Assembly (NCBI RefSeq): GCF_047425875.1
Contig: NZ_CP179727.1
Location: forward strand, 1,860,001 to 1,924,000
DNA: 64,000 bases
Reading direction: 5' to 3'
Source of the DNA: Macrococcoides animalis
Lineage (GTDB): Bacteria; Bacillota; Bacilli; Staphylococcales; Staphylococcaceae
Both the position numbers and the translations under genes were made by a program. Position 1 is the stretch's first letter. Every line of letters begins with the position of its first letter. The notes beneath the pieces were generated by a model that worked only from the letters and a program-made list of their open reading frames with translations, was not told where the DNA came from and ran no database searches. Of the stretch, positions 31,452 to 40,277 are shown piece after piece.

Positions 31452-31985
31452 ATGAAATTTAATATTAAAGAGATAAATGTTCTAGAATCTAACATTTCAC
31501 CATTTTTGAAAGTGGAAAATGAATATAGAATTAGAATATTGCATGACAGATTATCATCGAGTGATTTCAAAATGATTTTATCTATGGTAGATAGTGAAAA
31601 GTTTTTGATGTTATTAATATACAATACCGGATTTCGTAAACATATGAGTCGAAAAAAATATCAATTGAATCGATATTTTAAAATTACGAACTGGAAAGAG
31701 CATTTCATTAATGACGAAGAAATGCCATATCCAAGACGTATAATTGAAGTTAATAATATTTCTAAAGATGAAATACTAAAGTACTATATAGGTATAATGA
31801 GGGGTCAGGTGACACCAATTGTTACTAGTTTCTTAACTAATACTACGTTACTTCGATTCAGTCCATTTTATATTGATATTGTTAGTGAAGATGTGAAGTT
31901 AATTGAAAGTTTAAGGTTGAAGTTTAATGGGATTTTTGAAAAAGAGTTTGAGAAAATAGCACCGATAAGTGAGGATGAAATATAG
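31452..31985 (+). CDS. Hypothetical protein
   Basis: A 177-residue soluble protein behind TGGAGG eight bases before ATG. Features are Arg/Lys-rich patches (RKHMSRKKYQLNRYFK, about 62-77), alternating helices and strands, and an acidic C-terminus. No signal, membrane segment or family motif recognised. It is monocistronic, with a shared convergent terminator. Confidence 0.65.
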   Translation: MKFNIKEINVLESNISPFLKVENEYRIRILHDRLSSSDFKMILSMVDSEKFLMLLIYNTGFRKHMSRKKYQLNRYFKITNWKEHFINDEEMPYPRRIIEVNNISKDEILKYYIGIMRGQVTPIVTSFLTNTTLLRFSPFYIDIVSEDVKLIESLRLKFNGIFEKEFEKIAPISEDEI

Positions 31986-31989
31986 TAGA

Positions 31990-32026
31990 AAAAGCACAAA
32001 CGGAAACTAACCGTTTGTGCTTTTGA
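31990..32026. terminator. Convergent terminator before the Ula-type PTS operon
   Basis: AAAAGCACAAACGG / CCGTTTGTGCTTTT, 14 perfect pairs and a 7-base loop; A- and T-rich flanks serve both strands. Confidence 0.88.
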
Positions 32027-32027
32027 A

Positions 32028-33302
32028 TTATGCTCCAAATAATTTTAATATTGTACTTATTAATATACCAATGATACCAAAGTCAGCATCACCAAATGTT
32101 GTGTTTTGGAATCCTAAGTCTCCTAATAGAGGCAATAATAATGCTGGCAACATACTAATGACAAGTCCGTTAGCAATAGAGCCAAAAATAGCACCGCGTC
32201 GTCCGCCTGTCGCATTACCAAAGACTCCAGCTGTTGCGCCAGTAAAGAAATGAGGTACGAGACCAGGAACAATTACTTTCAGTCCTAGGACAGGTAAAAT
32301 AAACATTGAAACGATACCTGCTAAGAAACTGAACAAGAATCCAATTATAACGGCATTTGGTGCAAAGGGGAAGACTGTCGGACAGTCCAATGCTGGACGA
32401 GCATTTGGTACAAGCTTATCTGCAATCCCTTTAAATGCAGGTACGATTTCAGCTATTAACATACGAACACCTGCAAGTACGATATACACACCAGCAGCAA
32501 ATGTAATAGCCTGAATAAATGAGAATACTAAAAAGTTAGATCCATTAGATAATTCTTTCTCAACGAAATCTGGTCCAGCAAATAGTGCAACGATTAAGAA
32601 TAATATCGTCATTGTAAGTGACACAGCTACAGAAGTATCACGTAAAAATCCTAATGACTTAGGTACTTTAATAGTTTCTGTAGAATTCTCTTTGTTACCA
32701 ACAAGTTTACCAATTGTTGCAGAAATGAAATATCCTACTGATCCAAAGTGACCAATTGCAAAATCATCAGACCCTGTAATTTCTCGAACAGTAGGTTGAA
32801 GTAAAGCTGGGAATAAGACCATACATAAACCTAAAATTACTGAGCCGATGATAATAATCGTAATATTACTCAAGTTTGAAACTGATAACGTTGCTGCGAT
32901 TAAACATGCCATAAATAAAGTATGGTGACCTGTTAAAAAAACATATTTAAATTTTGTAAATCGAGCAAACACTAAGTTCATAATCATACCAAAGACCATA
33001 ATCATTGCAGTGGCAGTTCCGATTTTTTCTTGAGCTACCGCAACAATAGCTTCATTGTTTGGAATGATGCCATTAACATGAAATGCTTCATCGAACATTT
33101 TACCGAATATATCAAGAGAACCGATGATAACATTGGCACCTGCACCAATGATGATGAATCCCATTACAGTTTTTAAAGTACCGGATACTACACTAGCAAT
33201 ATCTTTTTTCTGAAGTAGCAATCCAAGTAGGGCAAATAAACCTACTAAGATTGCTGGTGTACCTAATATATCTTTCATTAATATATCTAACATTGAATAC
33301 AC
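32028..33302 (-). CDS. ulaA: PTS EIIC, ascorbate/UlaA family
   Basis: A 424-residue polytopic permease of the L-ascorbate/galactitol superfamily. The family segments LLGLLLQKKDIASVVSGTLKTVMGF (N-terminus), HFGSVGYF and FFTGATAGVFGNATGGRRGA (C-terminus) are clear; about 10-12 helices. It is the third gene of an operon (regulator-EIIA, EIIB, EIIC). Ascorbate is the family's best-known substrate, but the catabolic UlaD/E/F/G genes are not next to it here, so the sugar acid carried is uncertain. Confidence 0.88.
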   Translation of the reverse strand: MYSMLDILMKDILGTPAILVGLFALLGLLLQKKDIASVVSGTLKTVMGFIIIGAGANVIIGSLDIFGKMFDEAFHVNGIIPNNEAIVAVAQEKIGTATAMIMVFGMIMNLVFARFTKFKYVFLTGHHTLFMACLIAATLSVSNLSNITIIIIGSVILGLCMVLFPALLQPTVREITGSDDFAIGHFGSVGYFISATIGKLVGNKENSTETIKVPKSLGFLRDTSVAVSLTMTILFLIVALFAGPDFVEKELSNGSNFLVFSFIQAITFAAGVYIVLAGVRMLIAEIVPAFKGIADKLVPNARPALDCPTVFPFAPNAVIIGFLFSFLAGIVSMFILPVLGLKVIVPGLVPHFFTGATAGVFGNATGGRRGAIFGSIANGLVISMLPALLLPLLGDLGFQNTTFGDADFGIIGILISTILKLFGA

Positions 33303-33308
33303 ATCCTC

Positions 33309-33575
33309 TTATAATAGTGGTGATAATTTTTCTTTGATTTCAGGAACATTCATCACATTTTGTAATGTAACTATTGTTCTTGAACCGTCTTCTAAATTGC
33401 CCATAATATCTTCTGCACCTAAGAAAATGTCTGCTGTCTCAGTTTTTGCAGATGCTAAATCTGTGTGACTTACCTCAGCTTCTTTACCTAATTCAGTTAA
33501 TGCTTTTTTAACGTTCATTTCCATAATGAAACTTGATCCTAATCCATTTCCACATACGACTAATATTTTTTTCAT
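33309..33575 (-). CDS. ulaB: PTS EIIB, lactate/ascorbate type
   Basis: An 88-residue EIIB that passes phosphate from EIIA to the sugar. The phospho-cysteine is in KKILVVCGNGLGSSFIM (Cys near residue 8), as in UlaB. GGAGG eight bases before ATG 33575 decides the start; the longer frame starts inside the ribosome binding site. It is 6 bases from the EIIC gene and overlaps the regulator operon region. Confidence 0.9.
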   Translation of the reverse strand: MKKILVVCGNGLGSSFIMEMNVKKALTELGKEAEVSHTDLASAKTETADIFLGAEDIMGNLEDGSRTIVTLQNVMNVPEIKEKLSPLL

Positions 33576-33591
33576 TTTTATTTCCTCCATT

Positions 33592-35559
33592 TTATAAGTT
33601 AATATTATTAATTAAATTAATAATTTCTTCTTTATTTGTTGCTGTTTTTAAGATGTTTAAATATTCATCTTTTCCTAGGATTTCTGTCATTTCAGCTAAA
33701 GCTTTTAAGTGTGCATTTTGATCTTTTGCTGAAAGAACAATCATAGCTTTAACTGATTTGTCATTTGGGAAAATGACGGGTTCTTTAAAGTTAGCAAAAG
33801 CTAATCCAACTTCTAATGCACCATCTTCAGGACGCGCATGAGGTATTGCAATGTCAGGCATAATCACGATATATGGACCAAGATCAATAACTGAGTTGAT
33901 CATTGCATTTATATATTCCTCAGTGATTATATTTTTAGATAGAAGTGGCGCAGATGCTTGCTTAATGCTTTCTTGCCATGTTGTAACTTCAAGATGCGTT
34001 TGTATAAATTCTTCAGTTAGTAATTCTTTTAGCATAGGTTGATATCCCTCCCTAAAGTGATGTTTCGGTTTTAATAATTGAGCTATAGCTCGATACAACT
34101 GTTGTTCATTCTTTACTTCTGCATAATCTTTGATAACATCCATTAAATCGTTAATAGAATATTCAGGCCTAAAAGGGATATTTAATTTTTCGTTTAATTT
34201 TTCATTTAAATACTCTAACTCATTTACACTTAAAGATTCTGTAATTAAATAGACAGGTTTATCACTTTTTAGTGCATGTGTCGAAAAAATTATATCGACC
34301 TGATCCCTAACTTCATGTACTTTACTGATAGAAGTAGGTGATAAAAAAATTAGTGATGGAAAATAATTTTTCAATTTTTGGGTGAGTGACTGGCTAATTG
34401 CCATACCATTTGGACAGGCGACAATGGCAATTTCATGATTAGTAACGGTATTACCTTGATTTCTTGTTATGCCTGCAAAATAAAGAGACCATAAAATAAT
34501 TTCATTATCACTGAATGTAATTTCGAGTTCTGATTCTAAATCTTTAATAGCACGTCTAGTAAAGGTTATGATAGGTTTCATAGATGGTTGAATGAGCGTC
34601 TCAGTGTTAACGACTGTTTTTATACCGTACTTAGCTCTTAATACCGCGGGATAAAAATGTCTGATTAATTGTTGAATTAATTTATCCTTTTCAACGATAA
34701 TGACACCACTTAAGATTTCAAAATTTTGTACAAACTTTAATAGTAATTGTTCTGTATGTTTATCGGTAGTAAGAGTATTGTTTGTTATTACACTAGTACT
34801 TTGAATCATTAAAATAACAAGTGGATGATAACCTTTTATGTGATTATCACTTTCAAATTGTTGGGTCTTTGTTTTCAACTGTTCAATTTCTAATTTAGAA
34901 TTAAAATGCGCATGATCAATTACAAATAACGCGAATTGAATCGCTTTTCTATGATTATCACTAATGGGATGGCCAAGTTGCAATTCAATATTAGAAATAT
35001 CCTTGTCATAAAGTTCGTTAAGATTAATTTCTTTTTCTGCAATAAATGAAAGTAGATATTTAGAATAAAATTTAGGCGCTATTTGATGAACTAAATTAAT
35101 AAAAAGTAAATCTCTGTCTTCAGCATTCATCTTTAATTCATAGCCATTTGTACGATTATATTCGACGGCACCATTCAAATTAATAACTTGCTCTTTTAAA
35201 ATTTTTACATCTTGTAATATTGTATTTCTTGAGACATTACCAATTTCTATTAAATGTTCAATTGAAATATATTCATGATCTAATAGAAAGTAAAATAATA
35301 ATATATTAATACGTTCATCTTCTGTGAAAACTAAATCTTGATATGAAATGTTAGACAAATTATTATTAAAATCAACCAGTTCATTTATAAAAACTTCATC
35401 TTTTTTTACGATTATTCTAAATGTATCAGCAATTTTGTCTAATTCGTATTTCAATTTTTTATTTGAAATATTTAATTGATAAATTAAGTCTCTAATAGTA
35501 ATTGATTGCTGTTTCTTTAATAAATCTAGAATCTTCAAATTAAGTTCTGATAACTGCAT
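33592..35559 (-). CDS. BglG/MtlR-type PRD transcriptional regulator fused to EIIA
   Basis: A 655-residue PTS-controlled activator. Domains in order: N-terminal HTH (about 1-60, with a second winged helix near 85-130), PRD1 and PRD2 (about 180-390, His-containing), an EIIB-like domain (about 400-495), and an EIIA of the fructose/mannitol/Ntr type (about 510-655) with the phospho-His in IAIPHARPEDGA. The fused EIIA probably also phosphorylates the adjacent EIIB, since no free EIIA gene is present. It is first in the operon, so it is likely autoregulated. A short spacing GAGG precedes ATG. Confidence 0.9.
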   Translation of the reverse strand: MQLSELNLKILDLLKKQQSITIRDLIYQLNISNKKLKYELDKIADTFRIIVKKDEVFINELVDFNNNLSNISYQDLVFTEDERINILLFYFLLDHEYISIEHLIEIGNVSRNTILQDVKILKEQVINLNGAVEYNRTNGYELKMNAEDRDLLFINLVHQIAPKFYSKYLLSFIAEKEINLNELYDKDISNIELQLGHPISDNHRKAIQFALFVIDHAHFNSKLEIEQLKTKTQQFESDNHIKGYHPLVILMIQSTSVITNNTLTTDKHTEQLLLKFVQNFEILSGVIIVEKDKLIQQLIRHFYPAVLRAKYGIKTVVNTETLIQPSMKPIITFTRRAIKDLESELEITFSDNEIILWSLYFAGITRNQGNTVTNHEIAIVACPNGMAISQSLTQKLKNYFPSLIFLSPTSISKVHEVRDQVDIIFSTHALKSDKPVYLITESLSVNELEYLNEKLNEKLNIPFRPEYSINDLMDVIKDYAEVKNEQQLYRAIAQLLKPKHHFREGYQPMLKELLTEEFIQTHLEVTTWQESIKQASAPLLSKNIITEEYINAMINSVIDLGPYIVIMPDIAIPHARPEDGALEVGLAFANFKEPVIFPNDKSVKAMIVLSAKDQNAHLKALAEMTEILGKDEYLNILKTATNKEEIINLINNINL

Positions 35560-35856
35560 AGCCTCACATCACTTTCTGTTTTCATTATAGGACGCATTTT
35601 TATATATTGATACGATGATTGAGTCCAACTTTTTGAAATAAAGATTTCAAAAATTGTATTTAACTATTGTACATGATGTTATTTCTGATAAAAAAGATGA
35701 AATGAAATAAATAAAAAAAGAAGAAATTAATTATTATTACGACAATATTCTAATACACGGTGTTCCTCACATCAGTAAATTTGATTTTAATCGGGTGTAA
35801 ATTGAGAATATGAAAATCATCAGGGCAAAATAAAATTAGAATTTTCTGATAAAACA

Positions 35857-35885
35857 TTGACAAACAAGATGCAACTTTCTATAAT
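35857..35885 (+). promoter_or_regulatory. Consensus sigma-A promoter of the T-box controlled gene
   Basis: TTGACA (35857-35862), 17 bp, TATAAT (35880-35885): both boxes perfect. The region 35560-35850 before it holds no gene. Confidence 0.92.
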
Positions 35886-35891
35886 ATGTTT

Positions 35892-36173
35892 AATTTAATA
35901 AATAAGAACGTTTAGAGGAAAGTAGATTGTCGAATTTCTACAGCGAGCTTCAGGTGGTGAGATGGAGTGATTGAACGCAATTGAAAATGGCCTCTGTTGT
36001 TACATACTGAACGGTTACTATTAGGTAATGTCCGAGATTTGGCGCTCGTTATCAACGTCAGAGTATGATTTGTACTCATTGAGGTATTGTTAGTGATGGC
36101 AATACGAATAAAGGTGGTACCGTGGGAAACCCCTCACCCTTTACTAAAGAGTAAAGGAGTGTGGGGTTTTTTA
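35892..36173 (+). promoter_or_regulatory. T-box riboswitch, probably methionine-specific
   Basis: A tRNA-sensing leader of about 280 nt. Stem I is AGAGG / CCTCT with AAAGTAG on the 5' side and GAAAATGG on the 3' side of the specifier loop; an ATG specifier fits the methionine-synthase-like gene downstream. The T-box motif AAAGGTGGTACCGTGG lies at 36111-36126. The competing terminator is at 36127-36173. Uncharged tRNA would stabilise the antiterminator and switch on transcription. Specifier assignment is inference; the T-box itself is clear. Confidence 0.92.
36127..36173 (+). terminator. Regulated terminator of the methionine T-box
   Basis: AAACCCCTCAC...TTTACT pairs with AGTAAA...GTGTGGGGTTT over a 4-base loop, then T6. 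Its 5' arm is next to the T-box motif, as expected for an alternative fold. Confidence 0.9.
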
Positions 36174-36248
36174 TTATGGCTGAAAGTGATATGCGTGACA
36201 TGAAAATAATTCAAATTAAAATACTAAATTTATTGGAGGATAACGATT

Positions 36249-37373
36249 ATGACAATTCAACAACCCAAATTCGATTACGTAGGAAGTTTCTTAAGACCTG
36301 CAAGATTAAAGCAAGCACGAGAGCAGTTTAAGAATAATAAAATTTCACAAGATGAATTAACGAAAGTAGAAAACGAAGAAATCATTAAACTCATCAAAAA
36401 GCTTGATGAACTAGGCTATCAAACCGTTACAGATGGTGAGTTTAGACGTAGTTATTGGCACCTTGATTTCTTCTTCGGATTCAATGGCATTGAGCAACAA
36501 TTATTGGATCAAGGCTATCAGTTCAATAAAATTGAAACGCGAAGTGATTCTGTAAAATTTATTAATAAGATTGATGGAAACAACCATCCTTTTGTTGAAC
36601 ATTTTAAGTTCGTTCGAGATAATACTCCTGAACATTTAACGGTGAAACAAACCATTCCAGCTCCAGCACAATTATTAGTAGAGCTAACACGTCCAGGTGT
36701 TAAAGAAACAGTCGATACGATTTATCCAAATAAAGATGAATTGTATGATGATATCGTAAATTCATACAAACAAGTGATTGATGACTTATATCAAGAAGGA
36801 TTAAAAGTTCTGCAACTAGATGATTGTTCTTGGGGGATTCATATCTCAGAAGAAATACGTGAGAAGATTCATGGAGATGGTAATGGGACAGACAAATCAA
36901 GTGAAGCATTAATTCAAGAAATTCTAGATATCAATAATCGCGTGATTGCAAATGCACCAGAAGATTTAGTCATTAATACGCACGTTTGTCGTGGGAATTA
37001 TAAATCTGACTTTGCATCAAGTGGACCATATACGGCCATAGCTGATGAATTGTTTGGAAAAGAAAATGTTGATGGATATTATTTAGAATATGATACTGAA
37101 CGTGCGGGTGGATTTGAACCTCTAGGAAAAGTAAGCGAAGAAAAGAAAGTGGTGTTAGGTCTAGTTACGTCAAAATTTCCTGAGTTGGAAGATAAACAGG
37201 TGATTATCGACAGAATTAAAGAAGCAACGCAATACATAGCGTTGGAAAGATTAAGTCTGAGTCCCCAATGTGGTTTCGCCTCAACTGAAGAAGGGAATGT
37301 ATTGACCGAAGCTGATCAGTGGAAGAAATTAGAGTTAATTAAAGAAATAAGTGAAGAAGTGTTTTCTAAATAA
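36249..37373 (+). CDS. Cobalamin-independent methionine synthase-like protein (YxjG/YxjH type)
   Basis: A 374-residue protein matching the C-terminal catalytic barrel of MetE. It transfers a methyl group to homocysteine or a related thiol. Signatures are FDYVGSFLRP (N-terminus), VTDGEFRRSYW (about 61-71), QLDDCSW, the zinc ligands His and Cys in NTHVCRGNY (about 243-251), and a Cys in LSPQCGFAS (about 338-346). It lacks the N-terminal MetE half, like B. subtilis YxjG/YxjH. GGAGG precedes ATG; the T-box leader makes it methionine-responsive. Confidence 0.9.
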   Translation: MTIQQPKFDYVGSFLRPARLKQAREQFKNNKISQDELTKVENEEIIKLIKKLDELGYQTVTDGEFRRSYWHLDFFFGFNGIEQQLLDQGYQFNKIETRSDSVKFINKIDGNNHPFVEHFKFVRDNTPEHLTVKQTIPAPAQLLVELTRPGVKETVDTIYPNKDELYDDIVNSYKQVIDDLYQEGLKVLQLDDCSWGIHISEEIREKIHGDGNGTDKSSEALIQEILDINNRVIANAPEDLVINTHVCRGNYKSDFASSGPYTAIADELFGKENVDGYYLEYDTERAGGFEPLGKVSEEKKVVLGLVTSKFPELEDKQVIIDRIKEATQYIALERLSLSPQCGFASTEEGNVLTEADQWKKLELIKEISEEVFSK

Positions 37374-37419
37374 AGACCTCAAAAAGTTTGAACTATAAAG
37401 TTCAAACTTTTTGAGGTCT
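37374..37419. terminator. Long convergent terminator
   Basis: A perfect 21-bp inverted repeat, half-site starting AGACCTCAAAAAGTTTG, with an ATAA loop. Internal T5 runs on either strand allow termination both ways. Confidence 0.88.
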
Positions 37420-37435
37420 ATATAATATTGGAGTT

Positions 37436-38608
37436 TTATTTCAAAACTTTTTTCGGATGAAATGACCAATATGTAAAGACTCTAATGATATATTCTAACG
37501 GGCCATACTTAAAATATTTCAAATATATTGTACTGAAAATAATTTGGAATACGAAGAATGCCAGTGCGATAACAAAAGATAAAATAAAATTATTATCACC
37601 AAATCTACCTAAACCATAGCCATAATAAATAAAAGAATGGAATATTGATTGACCAATATAATTTGTTAGAGATAGCTTTCCAACGGCTTCAAAACTTTTG
37701 AATATTTGTCCATGATTAAATTTTTGGTATAGAGAATAGAATATTGCAATATAACTAAAACTTAGTCCGAAGTCTCCTAATAAGAGTAGTGAGGCGATTA
37801 TTTCATTCTCTGGGTAGAATAAATTTAAGCCTTTAATAAGCAAGAAAATTGGAGTCAAATACATCAATATAACTTTAGTTTTAGTCATTCCCTTTTCAAA
37901 GAATTTATTTTTTGCGAAAATCATACCTAGGATAAATAATGGTAAGTAGACTAATATTGCAACTAAAAAGATAGTACCATAGTTATCACCAATATCTAAA
38001 AACGGATCTTCAGCTTCTGAAAGGAATGTATTTCTTTCAAAATTTGTCCCTTTTGAAAATATCTCTTTCTCATTTGTTAAATATTGTGATTGTTCCTTGG
38101 TAAGTGAATTAGAAATAGGAGCATCTGCAATCATCATTAAAGCATCTTTATTAGCGTATATTAAAGTAAAAGTTAAAATCACACTTAGAATGATTGAAAT
38201 ATATAATACTTTGACATTACGTTTTACAATCCAAGTGATAAAGAAAATAATAGTTCCATATAAATATAAAATATCTCCAGAAAATAGGAACATAGCATGT
38301 AAGATACCAAATATAAACAACATCAATCCTCTACGGAGTAAAGCGCGTTTTACTGGTAACTTTCTACGCATCAAACTTTCACTCATTTTTACAAGGCCAA
38401 ATCCAAAGAGCAATACAAATATGGGCATAAAGCTACCATGTATGAATATATGATCAAAAGATAATAATAATTTATTAATATCGTCCAATTGATAAAAATC
38501 AGGATAACTTGCGCCATACATACCAAATTGAAATATTAATAAATTAGCAAGTAGTATGCCAATCAAACTAAAACCTCTTAAACTATCTACAACTGTAATT
38601 CTTGCCAC
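37436..38608 (-). CDS. DUF418 / YeiB-like multi-pass membrane protein
   Basis: A 390-residue membrane protein with about ten helices. The N-terminus RITVVDSLRGFSLIGILLANL and the C-terminal block GKLSLTNYIGQSIFHSFIYYGYGLGRFG are the DUF418/YeiB signatures. These are related to acyltransferase-3-type proteins; substrate and function are unknown. Start is ATG with GGAGGTA upstream. Monocistronic. Confidence 0.85.
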   Translation of the reverse strand: MARITVVDSLRGFSLIGILLANLLIFQFGMYGASYPDFYQLDDINKLLLSFDHIFIHGSFMPIFVLLFGFGLVKMSESLMRRKLPVKRALLRRGLMLFIFGILHAMFLFSGDILYLYGTIIFFITWIVKRNVKVLYISIILSVILTFTLIYANKDALMMIADAPISNSLTKEQSQYLTNEKEIFSKGTNFERNTFLSEAEDPFLDIGDNYGTIFLVAILVYLPLFILGMIFAKNKFFEKGMTKTKVILMYLTPIFLLIKGLNLFYPENEIIASLLLLGDFGLSFSYIAIFYSLYQKFNHGQIFKSFEAVGKLSLTNYIGQSIFHSFIYYGYGLGRFGDNNFILSFVIALAFFVFQIIFSTIYLKYFKYGPLEYIIRVFTYWSFHPKKVLK

Positions 38609-38764
38609 AAATATACCTCCATTACAATAATTATGAAAATATCATACCATTAAATGATTTTAAGTCGTACTTTATGATGAAATGTTTAAGGTAACTTTAA
38701 GGTAAAACGTATTGTACATTTTTCTTGATGGTGGTATTTTGTAATTAAAGGAGATGAATGTATT

Positions 38765-38908
38765 ATGATGTTTTTACTCGACTTAATTATTGATTTCTTC
38801 TTACCCGACTCAGAAAATGAAAAAAGAAAATATGAGAAACAATTGATGAAAGATTACAAAGCCAAAAAAGCAAAAGAACATCCAAAAACCACTCGCCTAA
38901 GTGATTAA
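38765..38908 (+). CDS. Small hydrophobic-basic hypothetical protein
   Basis: A 47-residue frame starting MMFLLDLIIDFFLPDSENEK, then a Lys-rich helical tail. AAGGAG lies 11 bases upstream (or 14 from the second ATG), a little long. The short amphipathic N-terminal helix could bind the membrane surface. No family recognised; no clear terminator before the next gene. Confidence 0.5.
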   Translation: MMFLLDLIIDFFLPDSENEKRKYEKQLMKDYKAKKAKEHPKTTRLSD

Positions 38909-38994
38909 TGAATGTATTTATTGTATAGTTAAAGCGTATAATTTTTTCTTTTCAGGGTATATAGAGAGAAAGGATATGAAAGGAATGATATGAG

Positions 38995-39192
38995 ATGTCG
39001 AAACAGGATAAGCGTTTTAGCAATCATAAAGATGGTTCTGATAAGAGTTCTAAGATGTTAAGCACGTACATTATTGTTGATGAAGAGACAGGTGTACAGT
39101 ATTTATATGCAGCAATGGGATATGGTGCAGGATTAACACCCATCATTGACGCAGAAGGTAAACCTGTTTTAGCTGAAGGTTATTCTAAATAA
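38995..39192 (+). CDS. DUF6440-type small protein
   Basis: A 65-residue soluble protein whose second half (YIIVDEETGVQYLYAAMGYGAGLTP, about 25-49, then LDxEGKPV-like IDAEGKPVL) matches the small DUF6440 pattern: two or three beta strands with a conserved Gly-Leu-Thr-Pro. Start is ATG with AAAGGAATGA upstream. Function unknown. Confidence 0.75.
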   Translation: MSKQDKRFSNHKDGSDKSSKMLSTYIIVDEETGVQYLYAAMGYGAGLTPIIDAEGKPVLAEGYSK

Positions 39193-39236
39193 GATGAGTC
39201 AGGGACAAGTATCATTGTCCGTGCTCATCTTTTTTA
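39191..39236 (+). terminator. Terminator of the DUF6440-type gene
   Basis: AAGATGAG / CTCATCTT outer stem and GGGACAA / TTGTCC inner stem, then T5. Confidence 0.85.
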
Positions 39237-39310
39237 TAATTGCTTTAAACAATCAACCTTCTTAAAAATGATATAGTATACTATTTGTAAGGAAAACAAA
39301 GGAGAAGCAA

Positions 39311-40159
39311 ATGGCGAAGATTTCAAAAAAACAAGAACAGAAAAATAAAATGATATTATTGCTTATTCTTTGTGTAATTGCTCTCATCATTTATTTTATG
39401 ATTGGTCAATCAATCAAGCAATACGAGAAGAAAATGATGCAACATAAAGTTGAGATTAAACATACATATCCATATGCTTTATCAAAGCAATTAAAAAGTG
39501 CAGCACAATATTCAAACGGTGTTGTATGGAAACCTGCAACAAAGAAGCAAATTGATTACTATTTAAATCCTAGTAAGTATTACAATCATCCTGAACAAAA
39601 ATATCAATTTTTAAATCTTGGTATGAGTCAAAAAGTATCTGCAGATAAGTTGAACGTATTGCTAAAAAAGAAGGGGATACTTGACGGTTTAGGGACAACA
39701 TTTGCTAAAGCAAGCCGTATTGAAGATGTGAATGAGATATACCTTGTCAATCATGCATTGTTAGAGACAGGCAAAGGGAAAAGTGAGCTCGCTAAAGGTA
39801 TTGCAGTAGATAATAAAGGACGCGTCGGCAAAGGGGATAAGAAGTATTATAATTTCTTCGGTATCGGTGCATATGATCATGATCCTGTAAATGAAGCGGC
39901 AAAATTTGCATACAAACATGGTTGGGATTCCCCGGAAAAAGCAGTAATGGGTGGCGCAAAATTTATTAAGAATGAGTTCATTGCTAAAGAAAACCAAAAT
40001 ACATTATACGGCATGCGTTTTAATCCTAGCAATCCTGGCAAGCATCAATACGCAACAGATGTAAGGTGGGCACATCATAATGCACGTGGAATGGCTATGG
40101 ATTATAAAAGACTAAAATTAAAAGGTAAATATTTTACACGTTATTATTACAAACAGTAA
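39311..40159 (+). CDS. sagB: Membrane-anchored N-acetylglucosaminidase (SagB-type)
   Basis: A 282-residue peptidoglycan hydrolase that shortens glycan strands at the membrane face. One N-terminal membrane anchor (about 14-34, MILLLILCVIALIIYFMI) is followed by a glucosaminidase (Bax-type) domain (about 95-280). The catalytic Glu lies in NHALLETGKGKSELAKG (about 148-164), then YNFFGIGAYDHDP and the C-terminal YATDVRWAHHNA. Length and layout equal S. aureus SagB. GGAGAAGC precedes ATG. Ends in a terminator. Confidence 0.92.
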   Translation: MAKISKKQEQKNKMILLLILCVIALIIYFMIGQSIKQYEKKMMQHKVEIKHTYPYALSKQLKSAAQYSNGVVWKPATKKQIDYYLNPSKYYNHPEQKYQFLNLGMSQKVSADKLNVLLKKKGILDGLGTTFAKASRIEDVNEIYLVNHALLETGKGKSELAKGIAVDNKGRVGKGDKKYYNFFGIGAYDHDPVNEAAKFAYKHGWDSPEKAVMGGAKFIKNEFIAKENQNTLYGMRFNPSNPGKHQYATDVRWAHHNARGMAMDYKRLKLKGKYFTRYYYKQ

Positions 40160-40180
40160 GCAAACGCTTGCTGTTTTTTT
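40152..40180 (+). terminator. Terminator of sagB
   Basis: AACAGTAAG / CTTGCTGTT (one wobble), 6-base loop, T-run at 40174-40180. Confidence 0.82.
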
Positions 40181-40208
40181 ATACATAAAAATTTATTTAA
40201 ATAAAAGA

Positions 40209-40237
40209 TTGAATTATCAGAATATTTAATATAAAAT
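40209..40237 (+). promoter_or_regulatory. Probable promoter of the peptide-binding lipoprotein gene
   Basis: TTGAAT (40209-40214), 17 bp, TAAAAT (40232-40237), 40 bp before the start codon. Confidence 0.6.
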
Positions 40238-40277
40238 TATTCTATGTTACTACTTTAGTGTTTTAGGGGGAGAAAGT

